64,000 nucleotides of DNA, from positions 744,001 through 808,000 of the forward strand of contig NZ_JAIQDI010000002.1 of NCBI RefSeq assembly GCF_020034665.1. The letters are read 5' to 3'. How positions within the stretch are numbered: the first letter of the stretch is position 1; each line of letters starts with the position of its first letter. The stretch comes from Niabella beijingensis (lineage in GTDB: Bacteria; Bacteroidota; Bacteroidia; Chitinophagales; Chitinophagaceae). A program made the position numbers and the translations under genes. Below the pieces are notes generated by a model that was not told the origin of the DNA, ran no database searches, and saw only the letters and a list, made by a program, of their open reading frames with translations. Below, piece after piece: positions 15,639 through 24,801 of the stretch.

Positions 15639-18038
15639 ATGATCGAAACAAAAACAACCTGTTATCATTGCGGGGACCCCTGTCCGGATACACAACAAAC
15701 AATAGAAGACAAGAGCTTCTGCTGCCCGGGCTGTAAAATGGTTTATGAGATATTGAATCAGCACCAGCTGTGTACCTATTATGAGCTGAACCGGCATCCG
15801 GGGCAGCCGCAGGCATGTCGTGCGGGAAAGGAGCGGTTTGCATTTTTGGATAAAACAGAAATGATTGAAGCGATGGTCTCTTTTTCGGACGGAAAACAGA
15901 CCCACCTTACCTTATCCGTGCCTCAGATGCATTGCAGCAGCTGTTTATGGCTGCTGGAAAACCTGCACCAGCTGCAAGATGGGGTGCTGTCTGCACGGGT
16001 GAATTTTCCGGCAAAAGAAGTATCCGTGGTATTTGATCCATCACAGGTTTCCCTGAGGCAGATCGTGGAAACGCTTACCGATATCGGCTATGAACCCTAC
16101 CTCTCGCCGGAAGGCAGCAGCAGGCCGCAGCGACAGCCGTCCGGTCGTATCATGCAAATGAGCATCGCCGGATTTTGTTTTGCCAATATCATGATGCTGA
16201 GTCTCCCCGAGTATTTTTCAGTAGCAGGATTCCTCCACGATCAGGTAGGAACAGCGTTCCGGTATATCGGATTGCTGCTGGCACTTCCCGTGTTCTTTTA
16301 TAGTGCACGTGAGTTTTTTGTCAATGCCTGGCAAGGCATCCGGAACAGGCGTCTGACGATCGATACTTCTATTGTCCTGGCCATCCTGCTCACATTTTTA
16401 CGAAGTTTATACAACCTGTTTTTCCTGAATGGCAACACCTATTTCGATAGCATGAGCGGGATCGTTTTCTTTATGCTTATTGGCCGGTGGGCACAGGATA
16501 AGAGTCAGCAGTTCCTGGTGTTTGACAGGGATTACCGTTCCTTTTTTCCGGTTGCAGTGAACGTAAAACACGCGGATGGTATGGACTCCGTACTGATCAG
16601 CGCGCTGAAGGAAAAAGATATTATTGAGGTCTATGACCAGGAGATCATACCGGCGGATTCCCTTCTCATAAAAGGAAAGGCCCTGATCGATTACAGTTTT
16701 GTAACGGGTGAGAGCCTGCCCCGGCCTGTTGACCCGGGGGCGCTTATTTATGCGGGGGGAAAACAGATCGGGGAGCGCCTGGAACTTATGGTAATGAAAA
16801 GGTCGGACCAGGGCTATCTTACCCATCTCTGGAACCGGGATGAAACAGAAGAACGGGAGGGGGAGCACCGTTTTTTATACAGGGCGGCCAATGGATTTAC
16901 ATTATGCGTGCTGCTGCTTACCCTGGCCGGAGCGCTGTTCTGGCTGCTGAAGGGCGAAACCGTATTGATGTGGAATACGCTTACAACAACACTGATCGTG
17001 GCCTGTCCCTGTGCCCTGCTGCTGGCGGCCACATTTACCAACGGCAATGTGATCCGTATCCTGAAACGGTCAGGATTGTTCCTGAAGAATGCTGCCGTTA
17101 TCGATAAGATGGCGGCAGTAGACCATGTGGTACTGGACAAGACGGGAACCATCACCCTGAATAAGAACTTTAAGGTGATTTACCAGGGCAGCAGTCTGAA
17201 TGCCGGTGAAAAACTGCTGATGGCTTCGCTGCTGAAACACTCAACACACCCGCTGAGCAGGGCAGTTCTTGCTGAAACAGATGTGGAGGGATCCATTGCT
17301 GTGGACAGCTTTAAGAATCTGCCGGGGCTGGGGATCGAAGGATGGCTGGATGATCATCATGTAAAGATCGGCAGTTACCTGTTTGTTGGTGCAGCGGGAA
17401 CACAAACGGGTACGGAAAATGCGCGTGTATATATAAAGATCGATCATAGCATCCCCGGATTTTATGAGCTGGAGAACAGGTACAGGAGCGGGTTCCGGTC
17501 ATTTGCAAAACGGATCCAGAAGGATAAGCTCCTGTCCGTCCTCAGCGGTGACAACAATGCAAGCTATCACCGCCTGCGGGAAATAACAGGACCTTCGGCC
17601 GTATTGTGTTTCGATCAGTCGCCGGAGGACAAATACCGGTATATAAAAATGCTGCAGGAAGAACGGCAGCAAAAAGTACTGATGGCCGGAGACGGATTAA
17701 ACGACGGTGCTGCACTCCGCCGGGCAGATATGGGCATAGCGGTGATGGAAGGCGGAAACAGCTTTACCCCGGCCTCCGATGCCATCATCCGGGCACCGGC
17801 GCTTACACAGCTGGATGCCCTGCTCCGGTTTGCCGCTAAAGCGGGAATGGTGATCCGGATCAGTTTTATGTATTCCGTTATCTATAATGTCATCGGGCTG
17901 TTCTTTGCCCTTCAGGGAAAGCTGACACCCGTAGTGGCCGCCATTCTTATGCCGGCAAGCTCTGTAAGTATCATCCTGCTCACATTTTTTATGACGGAAT
18001 GGTATGGACGAAAACTAAAACGGCAGGATACTGATTAA
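15639..18038 (+). CDS. ccoI: cbb3 oxidase copper-translocating P-type ATPase (CcoI/FixI)
   Basis: A P1B-type ATPase that delivers copper for assembly of cbb3 cytochrome oxidase. The N-terminus has a Cys-rich element (CYHCG...FCCPGC) and a heavy-metal-associated domain with M-H-C99-S-S-C102. Membrane segments follow, then the TGES actuator loop, the C456-P-C458 ion-channel motif, D500-K-T-G-T phosphorylation site and GDGLNDGAAL hinge. The tandem Cys-rich plus HMA arrangement is typical of CcoI rather than general CopA exporters. It opens the cco block, and ccoS follows within 70 bases. Confidence 0.95.
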   Translation: MIETKTTCYHCGDPCPDTQQTIEDKSFCCPGCKMVYEILNQHQLCTYYELNRHPGQPQACRAGKERFAFLDKTEMIEAMVSFSDGKQTHLTLSVPQMHCSSCLWLLENLHQLQDGVLSARVNFPAKEVSVVFDPSQVSLRQIVETLTDIGYEPYLSPEGSSRPQRQPSGRIMQMSIAGFCFANIMMLSLPEYFSVAGFLHDQVGTAFRYIGLLLALPVFFYSAREFFVNAWQGIRNRRLTIDTSIVLAILLTFLRSLYNLFFLNGNTYFDSMSGIVFFMLIGRWAQDKSQQFLVFDRDYRSFFPVAVNVKHADGMDSVLISALKEKDIIEVYDQEIIPADSLLIKGKALIDYSFVTGESLPRPVDPGALIYAGGKQIGERLELMVMKRSDQGYLTHLWNRDETEEREGEHRFLYRAANGFTLCVLLLTLAGALFWLLKGETVLMWNTLTTTLIVACPCALLLAATFTNGNVIRILKRSGLFLKNAAVIDKMAAVDHVVLDKTGTITLNKNFKVIYQGSSLNAGEKLLMASLLKHSTHPLSRAVLAETDVEGSIAVDSFKNLPGLGIEGWLDDHHVKIGSYLFVGAAGTQTGTENARVYIKIDHSIPGFYELENRYRSGFRSFAKRIQKDKLLSVLSGDNNASYHRLREITGPSAVLCFDQSPEDKYRYIKMLQEERQQKVLMAGDGLNDGAALRRADMGIAVMEGGNSFTPASDAIIRAPALTQLDALLRFAAKAGMVIRISFMYSVIYNVIGLFFALQGKLTPVVAAILMPASSVSIILLTFFMTEWYGRKLKRQDTD

Positions 18039-18104
18039 TATCATGTAATGACCTGCGCCGGATCAACGTTCACCAGCACCGTTGATCAGATCTTTACAGC
18101 GTTA

Positions 18105-18263
18105 ATGAACATTCTTATTATCACAGCGGTCATCAGTCTTTTTATAGCGGCCCTTTTCCTGGTCGCGCTGATCTGGAGTATAAAGGACGGACAGTTTGAT
18201 GATGCGTATGCGCCACCCAACCGGATCTTGTTCGACGAAAAAAACAATCAACATAATAAATAA
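18105..18263 (+). CDS. ccoS: cbb3-type oxidase assembly protein CcoS
   Basis: A 52-residue single-span membrane protein required for cofactor insertion into cbb3 oxidase. The start at ATG 18105 (MNILIITAV) is chosen over 18048 because it matches the normal CcoS N-terminus and length. The C-terminal side has the hallmark W-S-I-K-D-G-Q-F-D-D-A-Y motif. It lies between ccoI and the ccoNO fusion, as in many bacteria. Confidence 0.9.
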   Translation: MNILIITAVISLFIAALFLVALIWSIKDGQFDDAYAPPNRILFDEKNNQHNK

Positions 18264-18272
18264 CCAAAATGT

Positions 18273-20393
18273 ATGGAAGTTCAGAAGTTTAGTTATGATA
18301 ACCGGATCCCCCGGTTGTTTGCCGTCGCAACGATCAGCTGGGGGGTGATCGGAATGCTGATGGGCGTACTGGCTGCATTTCAGCTAGCTTTCCCGGTGAT
18401 GAATTTTAATATGGAGTATACGACATTCGGAAGAGTGCGGCCGGTACATACCAATGCGGTGATTTTCGCTTTTGTGGGGAACGCTATTTTTACTGCTGTG
18501 TATTATTCCATGCCGCGGTTGCTGAAAACGCCCATGTGGAGCAACGCGCTCAGCCGCATCCATTTCTGGGGATGGCAGCTGATCATTGTGGCAGCGGCGG
18601 TATCACTGCTGATGGGATACACCACCAGTAAGGAATATGCGGAGCTGGAGTGGCAGCTGGATATTGCCATTACGGTGATCTGGGTGATGTTCGGGATCAA
18701 TATGATGGGTACCATTCTTACACGCCGGGAGCGCCATTTGTATGTGGCTATCTGGTTCTACCTGGCATCCTGGGTTACGGTAGCGATGCTGCATATCGTT
18801 AATTCATTTGAGCTGCCCGTTTCGTTTTTTAAAAGTTATTCCTGGTATGCGGGGGTACAGGATGCCCTGGTGCAGTGGTGGTACGGGCATAATGCCGTTG
18901 CCTTTTTTCTGACCACTCCGTTTCTGGGCATGATGTATTATTTTCTTCCCAAAGCTGCTAACCGCCCGATTTATTCCTACCGGCTGAGCATTATCCATTT
19001 CTGGAGCCTGATCTTTATTTATATCTGGGCCGGCCCGCACCATTTATTGTATACGGCCCTTCCGGAATGGGCACAGTCATTGGGTACGGCGCTTTCTTTG
19101 ATGCTGCTCCTGCCCAGCTGGGGAGGAATGCTGAACGGTTTGTTTACGCTGAGAGGCGCCTGGGATAAAGTGCGGGAAGACCCGGTGCTGAAATTTATGG
19201 TAGTGGCGGTGATCTGTTACGGGATGGCCACGTTTGAAGGACCCATGCTTTCCCTGAAGAATGTAAATGCGATCTCCCATTACAGCGACTGGACGGTAGC
19301 ACATGTACACATCGGTGCCCTGGGCTGGAACGGCTTCCTGACATTCGGGATGATGTACTGGCTGATCCCGAAACTGTTCAATACAAAACTTTACTCCACC
19401 CGGCTGGCCGGTACGCATTTCCTGATCGGAACTTTTGGCATCGTTCTGTATGCCATACCCATGTACTGGGCTGCTTTCAGAACTTATTTTATGATGACCG
19501 CCTTTACCCCGGAAGGGCAGCTGCAGTACCAGTTTATCGATGTGGTGCAATCAATGGTGCCTTTCTATGCATTACGGGCGATCGGAGGATCGGTATACCT
19601 GATCGGTGTATTGCTGATGGTGTATAACCTCATTAAAACGGCCAGACAGGGGCGCTTTGTAAAAAGCGAGGAAACCAGCGCTCCTCCGCTCACCAAACGG
19701 TATAGGGCACCCGCTGCCGCACACTGGCATTCCCGGATCGAACGGAAACCGGTAATGCTGCTCGTGCTGAGTTTTATCGTGGTGGCCATCGGCGGATTAA
19801 TAGAAATGGTGCCCACCTTCCTCGTTAAGGAAAATGTGCCGACGATCTCCAGCGTAAAACCCTACACACCACTGGAATTGCAGGGACGGGATGTCTATAT
19901 CCAGGAAGGGTGTAACAACTGTCATACACAGATGATCCGGCCGTTCCGGTACGAAGTGGCCCGGTACGGAGAATATTCAAAAGCCGGAGAATCGGTTTAT
20001 GATCATCCACATCTATGGGGCAGTAAGCGCACCGGACCAGACCTGGCACGGGTAGGCGGAAAATATCCCGACAGCTGGCATTTCAATCATATGCTGGAGC
20101 CGGCTTCCATGGCTCCCGGATCCGTGATGCCTCCCTATCCCTGGCTGTTTGAGAAGCCGATCGATATTGGTACTACCAACTCAAAGATCCATGCGATGCG
20201 CAAACTGGGTGTTCCTTACCCGGAAGGGTATGAGGCTAACGCAGTAAATGACCTGAAGCAACAGGCTGCCGAGATCACCGCCCGGCTGAAAAAAGAAAAG
20301 ATCAGTATCGGCAGCGATAAACAGGTTGTGGCACTGATCGCTTACCTGCAGCGGTTGGGAAAAGATATTAAAGGAGAACAAAAAACCGAATAA
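18273..20393 (+). CDS. ccoNO: cbb3-type cytochrome c oxidase, fused subunits I and II (CcoN-CcoO)
   Basis: The first about 480 residues are CcoN, with heme-ligand His in VRPVHTNAVIF, the WYGHNAVAFFLT copper/heme helix, the AGPHHLLYT copper pair and the VAHVHIGALGWNGF helix. After one more membrane segment (about 493-510) comes CcoO, a membrane-anchored monoheme cytochrome c with C547-N-N-C550-H551 and a Met-rich P-G-S-V-M-P-P-Y-P loop for the axial ligand. Subunits are separate genes in proteobacteria; the fusion is characteristic of Bacteroidota. It reduces O2 to water with proton pumping at low oxygen. Confidence 0.96.
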   Translation: MEVQKFSYDNRIPRLFAVATISWGVIGMLMGVLAAFQLAFPVMNFNMEYTTFGRVRPVHTNAVIFAFVGNAIFTAVYYSMPRLLKTPMWSNALSRIHFWGWQLIIVAAAVSLLMGYTTSKEYAELEWQLDIAITVIWVMFGINMMGTILTRRERHLYVAIWFYLASWVTVAMLHIVNSFELPVSFFKSYSWYAGVQDALVQWWYGHNAVAFFLTTPFLGMMYYFLPKAANRPIYSYRLSIIHFWSLIFIYIWAGPHHLLYTALPEWAQSLGTALSLMLLLPSWGGMLNGLFTLRGAWDKVREDPVLKFMVVAVICYGMATFEGPMLSLKNVNAISHYSDWTVAHVHIGALGWNGFLTFGMMYWLIPKLFNTKLYSTRLAGTHFLIGTFGIVLYAIPMYWAAFRTYFMMTAFTPEGQLQYQFIDVVQSMVPFYALRAIGGSVYLIGVLLMVYNLIKTARQGRFVKSEETSAPPLTKRYRAPAAAHWHSRIERKPVMLLVLSFIVVAIGGLIEMVPTFLVKENVPTISSVKPYTPLELQGRDVYIQEGCNNCHTQMIRPFRYEVARYGEYSKAGESVYDHPHLWGSKRTGPDLARVGGKYPDSWHFNHMLEPASMAPGSVMPPYPWLFEKPIDIGTTNSKIHAMRKLGVPYPEGYEANAVNDLKQQAAEITARLKKEKISIGSDKQVVALIAYLQRLGKDIKGEQKTE

Positions 20394-20402
20394 TTTTTTG
20401 CT

Positions 20403-20567
20403 ATGAAGTTTATCAACTACCTGGAAAAAATAAGCGGGGTAAGCATTTATCCCGTTGTATCGCTGATACTGTTTACCTCGATGTTTGTAATAGTGGTGCT
20501 GTATGCAATGAAGACCAGCAAGGAACGCATCAGTGAAATGGAAAAGTTACCCCTGGATGAAAATTAA
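20403..20567 (+). CDS. ccoQ: CcoQ-like small cbb3 oxidase subunit
   Basis: A 54-residue frame beginning MKFINYLEKISGV, with one membrane span (about 15-36) and a charged tail ending in LPLDEN. It lies nine bases after the ccoNO stop and ten bases before ccoP. Size, topology and position match CcoQ/FixQ, which stabilises the oxidase; sequence conservation in this family is low, so the call rests mostly on context. Confidence 0.8.
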   Translation: MKFINYLEKISGVSIYPVVSLILFTSMFVIVVLYAMKTSKERISEMEKLPLDEN

Positions 20568-20577
20568 TAACGCCGCA

Positions 20578-21732
20578 ATGAAAGAGATAAAACAGATCAA
20601 AAAAAAGATGGCCCTCGTTATACCGGGTGCCGGGAGCTCCCTTTTAGCAGGTGCCCGGGAACAGGCGGCACAAACACCACGCCTGGTGCTGGATGTAAAT
20701 ACGGTACTGATCGTAGTGATCGTTTTTTTACTGCTGATCATCGGTATGTTGGGTTTTACATTACGGGCGTCCATGGATGTATATAAAGAACGGAAAAAGG
20801 AAAAGGAACGCACCGGGAATAATTTAAAGTCGCTGCTTTTACTGCTGGCGGTGCTGGGTGGCATGCGGGCCTTTGCACAGGAAGATGCAATGCCTGCGAT
20901 CCCGCATCCTTTTACAGAGGCTCACATCCTGCGTTATATCCTGCTGGGGGTGACCGGGCTGGAGCTGCTGGTGATCTTTGCATTTATCTACTGGATCCGG
21001 TTTTTTACGGGCATTGAGGAGTTGCGGCGGAACAGGACGGCAGTGCGTAAGGAGAAACATAAGGGACTGCGTACCTGGTGGAGCCGGGCGAATAAATTTA
21101 AGCCGGTTGAAGAAGAGGCGCAGCTGGATGTGGGCCACAGCTATGATGGCATCCGGGAGCTGGACAATGCAACCCCTCCGTGGTTTACCATCGCCTTTCT
21201 CGCATCGATTGTATTCGGTATCGGTTACCTGTGGCGGTATCATGTGCTTCATGCAGCACCCAACCAGTATCAGGAATATGAGATCGCCGTAACAAAGGGC
21301 AATCTGAAAGTAGCGGCCTACCTTAAATCAAAAGGCGATGCCGTAAATGAAAACAATGTGGTAATGGCCGATGCGGCCGGTATCGAGGCGGGGAAACAGC
21401 TGTTTGTAAATAATTGCACGGCCTGTCATGGCACCGCCGGCCAGGGGGGCGTTGGGCCCAACCTTACCGATGATTACTGGTTGCACGGAGGTGCTATCGG
21501 TGATGTATTTAAGACCATTAAACTGGGGGTGGTGGAAAAGGGGATGATGAGCTGGAAGGATGTTTTTTCCGCCACACAGATAGCGGAGATCGCCAGTTAT
21601 ATAAAGTCGATCCATGGCACCAATCCGGCCGGGGCCAAAGAACCGCAGGGCGAATTATATAAAGAAGTGCCGGCAACAGCAGACAGTTCGGCGGTAAAGC
21701 AACCGCCTGTCGCAGCTGATGCCCAACAGTAA
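20578..21732 (+). CDS. ccoP: cbb3-type oxidase subunit III (CcoP), monoheme
   Basis: ATG 20578 is chosen because the upstream extension overlaps ccoQ. The protein has an N-terminal membrane segment (about 40-60), a second at about 85-100 and others near 118-140 and 202-222. The periplasmic cytochrome c domain carries a single C280-T-A-C283-H284 motif and a GVGPNLTDDYWLHGG loop. Classical CcoP has two such heme sites; only one is present here, as in many Bacteroidota. The C-terminus is low complexity. Role: electron entry into the oxidase. Confidence 0.93.
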   Translation: MKEIKQIKKKMALVIPGAGSSLLAGAREQAAQTPRLVLDVNTVLIVVIVFLLLIIGMLGFTLRASMDVYKERKKEKERTGNNLKSLLLLLAVLGGMRAFAQEDAMPAIPHPFTEAHILRYILLGVTGLELLVIFAFIYWIRFFTGIEELRRNRTAVRKEKHKGLRTWWSRANKFKPVEEEAQLDVGHSYDGIRELDNATPPWFTIAFLASIVFGIGYLWRYHVLHAAPNQYQEYEIAVTKGNLKVAAYLKSKGDAVNENNVVMADAAGIEAGKQLFVNNCTACHGTAGQGGVGPNLTDDYWLHGGAIGDVFKTIKLGVVEKGMMSWKDVFSATQIAEIASYIKSIHGTNPAGAKEPQGELYKEVPATADSSAVKQPPVAADAQQ

Positions 21733-21754
21733 CAGATCATGTAAAACAACGAAG

Positions 21755-23170
21755 ATGGAAACAGGTATTGTTGGTCCGCAGAAAGTGAGTAATGATTTCC
21801 GGGACCGGCACAGCAATGTAAATGAAAAGGGAAAGCGCAACTGGGTATATGCGCTTCAGCCGGAAGGGCGCCTGTACCGCTGCCGGAAATGGTTGTCTGC
21901 GGCTTACCTGGTTTTGTTTTTTGCCCTGCCCTTTATTAAACTGAATGGCATGCCGGCAGTGGAACTGAATTTCCCCGAGGCGCGTTTTATCCTGTTTGGG
22001 AAAATATTCTGGCCGGATGATTTTTTCATATTTGCCGTGGCTATGATCCTGGCCATTGTCTTTATTGCGTTGTTCACGGTGATATACGGACGCGTTTTCT
22101 GTGGCTGGGTCTGTCCGCAAACCGTATTTATGGAATTCGTTTTCCGCAGGATCGAATGGTGGATCGAGGGCTCACCATCGCAGCAGCGGAAACGGAATGC
22201 AGCGCCTCTGGGCCGTGCGGTAGTTTTCAGGAAGGCCGTCAAGCACAGTATCTTTTTGCTGGTATCATTCCTTATTGCACATACCTTTCTTTCCTATATC
22301 ATTGGTGTGGAAAAAGTGTGGCAGCTGGTAAACGCCCCGGTTACAGAAAACCTTCCGCTCTTTGCCGGCCTTCTCTTCTTTACCGGTCTCTTTTATTTTG
22401 TTTTTGCATTTGTACGGGATATCGTTTGTACCACGGTTTGCCCTTACGGGCGGCTTCAGGGGGTATTGTTTGACAAAGACACCATGCAGGTATCCTATGA
22501 TTATAATCGCGGAGAGCCCAGGGGGAAACTCAATAAAAAAGCAGCGGCCTCCGGCGGGGACTGTGTCGACTGTAAATTATGTGTGCATGTTTGCCCCACG
22601 GGTATTGATATCCGCAACGGGGTGCAAATGGAATGTGTGGGGTGTACGGCCTGCATCGATGCCTGCAACTCGGTAATGCTGAAGATCGGCCGGCAGGAAG
22701 GACTGATCCGCATGGCTTCGGAGCACCAGATCTCAAAAAAGCGTCCGTTCCGGTTCAACAGTAGGATGCGGTTCTATACTGCCGCATTGCTGGTGCTGAC
22801 GGTGATCATGGCAATACTGGTCTTTTCCAGGAAGCCGATCGACACTTCCATCTCAAGGGTGAAAGGGCAATTGTATCAGGAGGTAGGAACGGATTCCTTG
22901 TCGAATCTTTTTCAGGCTAAGCTGATCAACAAAACACGGAAGGAGGTGTCCTTCCTGTTTAAAGTGGAAGGCGGAATGCCCGGAAGCGTGCGGATGGTGG
23001 ATGTGCAGCACCCGTTTTTAAAACCGGAAAGCCTGACCCACAGCACTTTTTTTATTACCCTTCCGGCAGCAGCGGTCAAGGCGCGGTCAACCACGATTCT
23101 TATCGGAGTGTACGTAAACGGGAAAAGGATCAGTACTATAAAATCGAAATTTTTAGGACCTTTTATTTAA
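21755..23170 (+). CDS. ccoG: Cytochrome c oxidase accessory protein CcoG (FixG/RdxA)
   Basis: A polyferredoxin membrane protein thought to reduce copper for the cbb3 copper centre. Membrane segments surround C116-G-W-V-C-P and C225-T-T-V-C-P-Y-G motifs, followed by two 4Fe-4S clusters with Cys 270/273/276/280 and 294/297/300/304. An Ig-like FixG_C domain (about 375-470) ends the protein. The start METGIVGPQK at 21755 is preferred to an upstream ATG that overlaps the ccoP stop. It is part of the cco operon. Confidence 0.95.
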   Translation: METGIVGPQKVSNDFRDRHSNVNEKGKRNWVYALQPEGRLYRCRKWLSAAYLVLFFALPFIKLNGMPAVELNFPEARFILFGKIFWPDDFFIFAVAMILAIVFIALFTVIYGRVFCGWVCPQTVFMEFVFRRIEWWIEGSPSQQRKRNAAPLGRAVVFRKAVKHSIFLLVSFLIAHTFLSYIIGVEKVWQLVNAPVTENLPLFAGLLFFTGLFYFVFAFVRDIVCTTVCPYGRLQGVLFDKDTMQVSYDYNRGEPRGKLNKKAAASGGDCVDCKLCVHVCPTGIDIRNGVQMECVGCTACIDACNSVMLKIGRQEGLIRMASEHQISKKRPFRFNSRMRFYTAALLVLTVIMAILVFSRKPIDTSISRVKGQLYQEVGTDSLSNLFQAKLINKTRKEVSFLFKVEGGMPGSVRMVDVQHPFLKPESLTHSTFFITLPAAAVKARSTTILIGVYVNGKRISTIKSKFLGPFI

Positions 23171-23176
23171 CACATT

Positions 23177-23614
23177 ATGAATTGGGGATACAGAATTATT
23201 ATCGCGCTCGTACTTTTTCTTGCAGGCATGATCTTCATGGTGCAGCTGGCCATGCGGCAGACCAACGAAACCATTGATGCGGACTATTACAATAAGGAAT
23301 TAAAATATCAGCAGGTGATCGACGGCAAAAAGCGCCTGGCGGCGTTGCAGGGGCAGGTACAGATCAGGGATTCTTCGGGAGGTATCTGGATTTATTTCCC
23401 CGAAGATGCGGTGCGGAAGCTGGATTCGGGGAAGATCGAGTTTTTACGGCTTTCCGGAAGTGCGGCAGATCGCAGCATTGTAATGGAACAGGGAGGAAAG
23501 CAACTGTATACTTTGCCCCGGACCCTGTTTGTGCCGGGATGGTATAAGGTACGGATGGCCTGGGAAGACAATGGGAATGCTTATTATCACGAACAATCTT
23601 TTAAAATACCATAA
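23177..23614 (+). CDS. ccoH: FixH family protein (CcoH)
   Basis: A 145-residue protein with one N-terminal membrane anchor (about 5-25) and a periplasmic beta-sandwich, matching the FixH family needed for cbb3 assembly. The QTNETIDADYYNKELKYQ segment after the anchor is characteristic. It lies seven bases after ccoG and two before the SafE-like gene. Confidence 0.87.
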   Translation: MNWGYRIIIALVLFLAGMIFMVQLAMRQTNETIDADYYNKELKYQQVIDGKKRLAALQGQVQIRDSSGGIWIYFPEDAVRKLDSGKIEFLRLSGSAADRSIVMEQGGKQLYTLPRTLFVPGWYKVRMAWEDNGNAYYHEQSFKIP

Positions 23615-23616
23615 AG

Positions 23617-24330
23617 ATGTGGGAAGCGCTACTTGCGGGGTGGGGCATCGGGATGGCCGGTAGTTTGCACTGCGTGGGCATGTGCGGACCATTGGCGCTG
23701 TCGCTGCCATTACAGGGCGGTACGCGTGCAGCCCGGTTACTTTCTATCCTGTTTTATAACCTGGGAAGAACAGTGACTTATTTTACCATGGGACTGGTGC
23801 TGGGCTGGGCGGGCCGCCGGCTGCTGTTTACGGGCTATCAGCAATTCTTTTCCATTGCGCTGGGAGTGCTGCTGTTAGTGCTGCTCCTTTGCAGCCGTTA
23901 TCTGCCGCAGGTTACATTTTTCAGCGGAGTGCAGTTGTATATAAAACAGACGCTCGCCCGTTTCCTGATGCGTAAAAATCATACTGCAATGTTTTTGGTG
24001 ATCGGTATGCTGAACGGACTGTTGCCTTGCGGGCTGGTATACATGGCTGTTACCACTGCCTTACTCTCCGGGGGGCCGGTACAGGCGGGGTTGCTGATGA
24101 CGGCCTTCGGACTGGGGACCCTTCCTTTGATGGCGTTACTGATGCTTACCGGGCATCGGCTTTCCCTTCCCCTTAGAAGCCGTCTGAAAAAAGCGGTTCC
24201 TTTTTTTATTGCCGGGGTGGCCATCCTTATGGTATTGCGCGGTCTGAACCTGGGTGTCCCCTACATAAGCCCTGCATTTTCCGGAGAAACAGCAGGACTC
24301 GAAATAATGGAATGTCACCCGGCGAGATAG
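23617..24330 (+). CDS. SafE/DsbD_2-type membrane protein of the cbb3 locus
   Basis: Six predicted membrane segments with paired motifs SLHCVGMCGPLA and NGLLPCGLVYMA, as in the sulfite exporter TauE/SafE (COG2836, DsbD_2) family. Members commonly end cbb3 operons and are linked to copper or cytochrome maturation; the exact substrate is not established. The two conserved Cys-containing loops suggest metal or thiol handling. It is the last gene of the cco block and converges with the next gene after three bases. Confidence 0.85.
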   Translation: MWEALLAGWGIGMAGSLHCVGMCGPLALSLPLQGGTRAARLLSILFYNLGRTVTYFTMGLVLGWAGRRLLFTGYQQFFSIALGVLLLVLLLCSRYLPQVTFFSGVQLYIKQTLARFLMRKNHTAMFLVIGMLNGLLPCGLVYMAVTTALLSGGPVQAGLLMTAFGLGTLPLMALLMLTGHRLSLPLRSRLKKAVPFFIAGVAILMVLRGLNLGVPYISPAFSGETAGLEIMECHPAR

Positions 24331-24333
24331 CCG

Positions 24334-24693
24334 TCAATGCTTTTGGGAAGTACTGTCGCCGACCATTTTTTCGAGTTCGCCGGCGAGCTTTTCGATCAGG
24401 CGTGCGGTGGATGTGGCGAGGCTTTCAATGTAGGGCTGGCTGGTCTTTGCCAGCTTGTCTGCTTTATTCTCTACAATGACCCTGATCTTTCCTGCCGCTT
24501 TTTCTGCTGCCGCGGCGGCTTTTGCCAGACTTTCTTCCAGCTCCTGCTGTGTCTTACTGCTGTCTGCAACAGCATTTGTTGCGCCAACCCTGTTTTTTTG
24601 TGCAGCAGAATCTGTCTGGGCCTGTAAAGCACCCGTGAAAAGAATACCTGTTGTCAGCAACAGGAGTACAAGATATTTTGAATATTTTTTCAT
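24334..24693 (-). CDS. Small secreted Ala-rich helical protein, unknown
   Basis: A cleavable signal peptide (ending about LQAQ) is followed by about 90 residues rich in Ala, Lys and Glu, with heptad-like spacing (LEESLAKAAAAAEKAAGK...) that predicts an amphipathic or coiled-coil helix. I do not recognise the family. It converges with the cco operon and is probably its own transcription unit, with a weak TATTTTCG -7-like box upstream. Confidence 0.7.
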   Translation of the reverse strand: MKKYSKYLVLLLLTTGILFTGALQAQTDSAAQKNRVGATNAVADSSKTQQELEESLAKAAAAAEKAAGKIRVIVENKADKLAKTSQPYIESLATSTARLIEKLAGELEKMVGDSTSQKH

Positions 24694-24801
24694 GATACGG
24701 ATTTCCTGAACAGGATAGACCCGAAAATAAAGGCAGAAGTTGCCTCCGGAAAATGAAAAAAAGGGGCGGGGTAAAAAGGGGGGTTACTATCTTTTTGAAT
24801 A

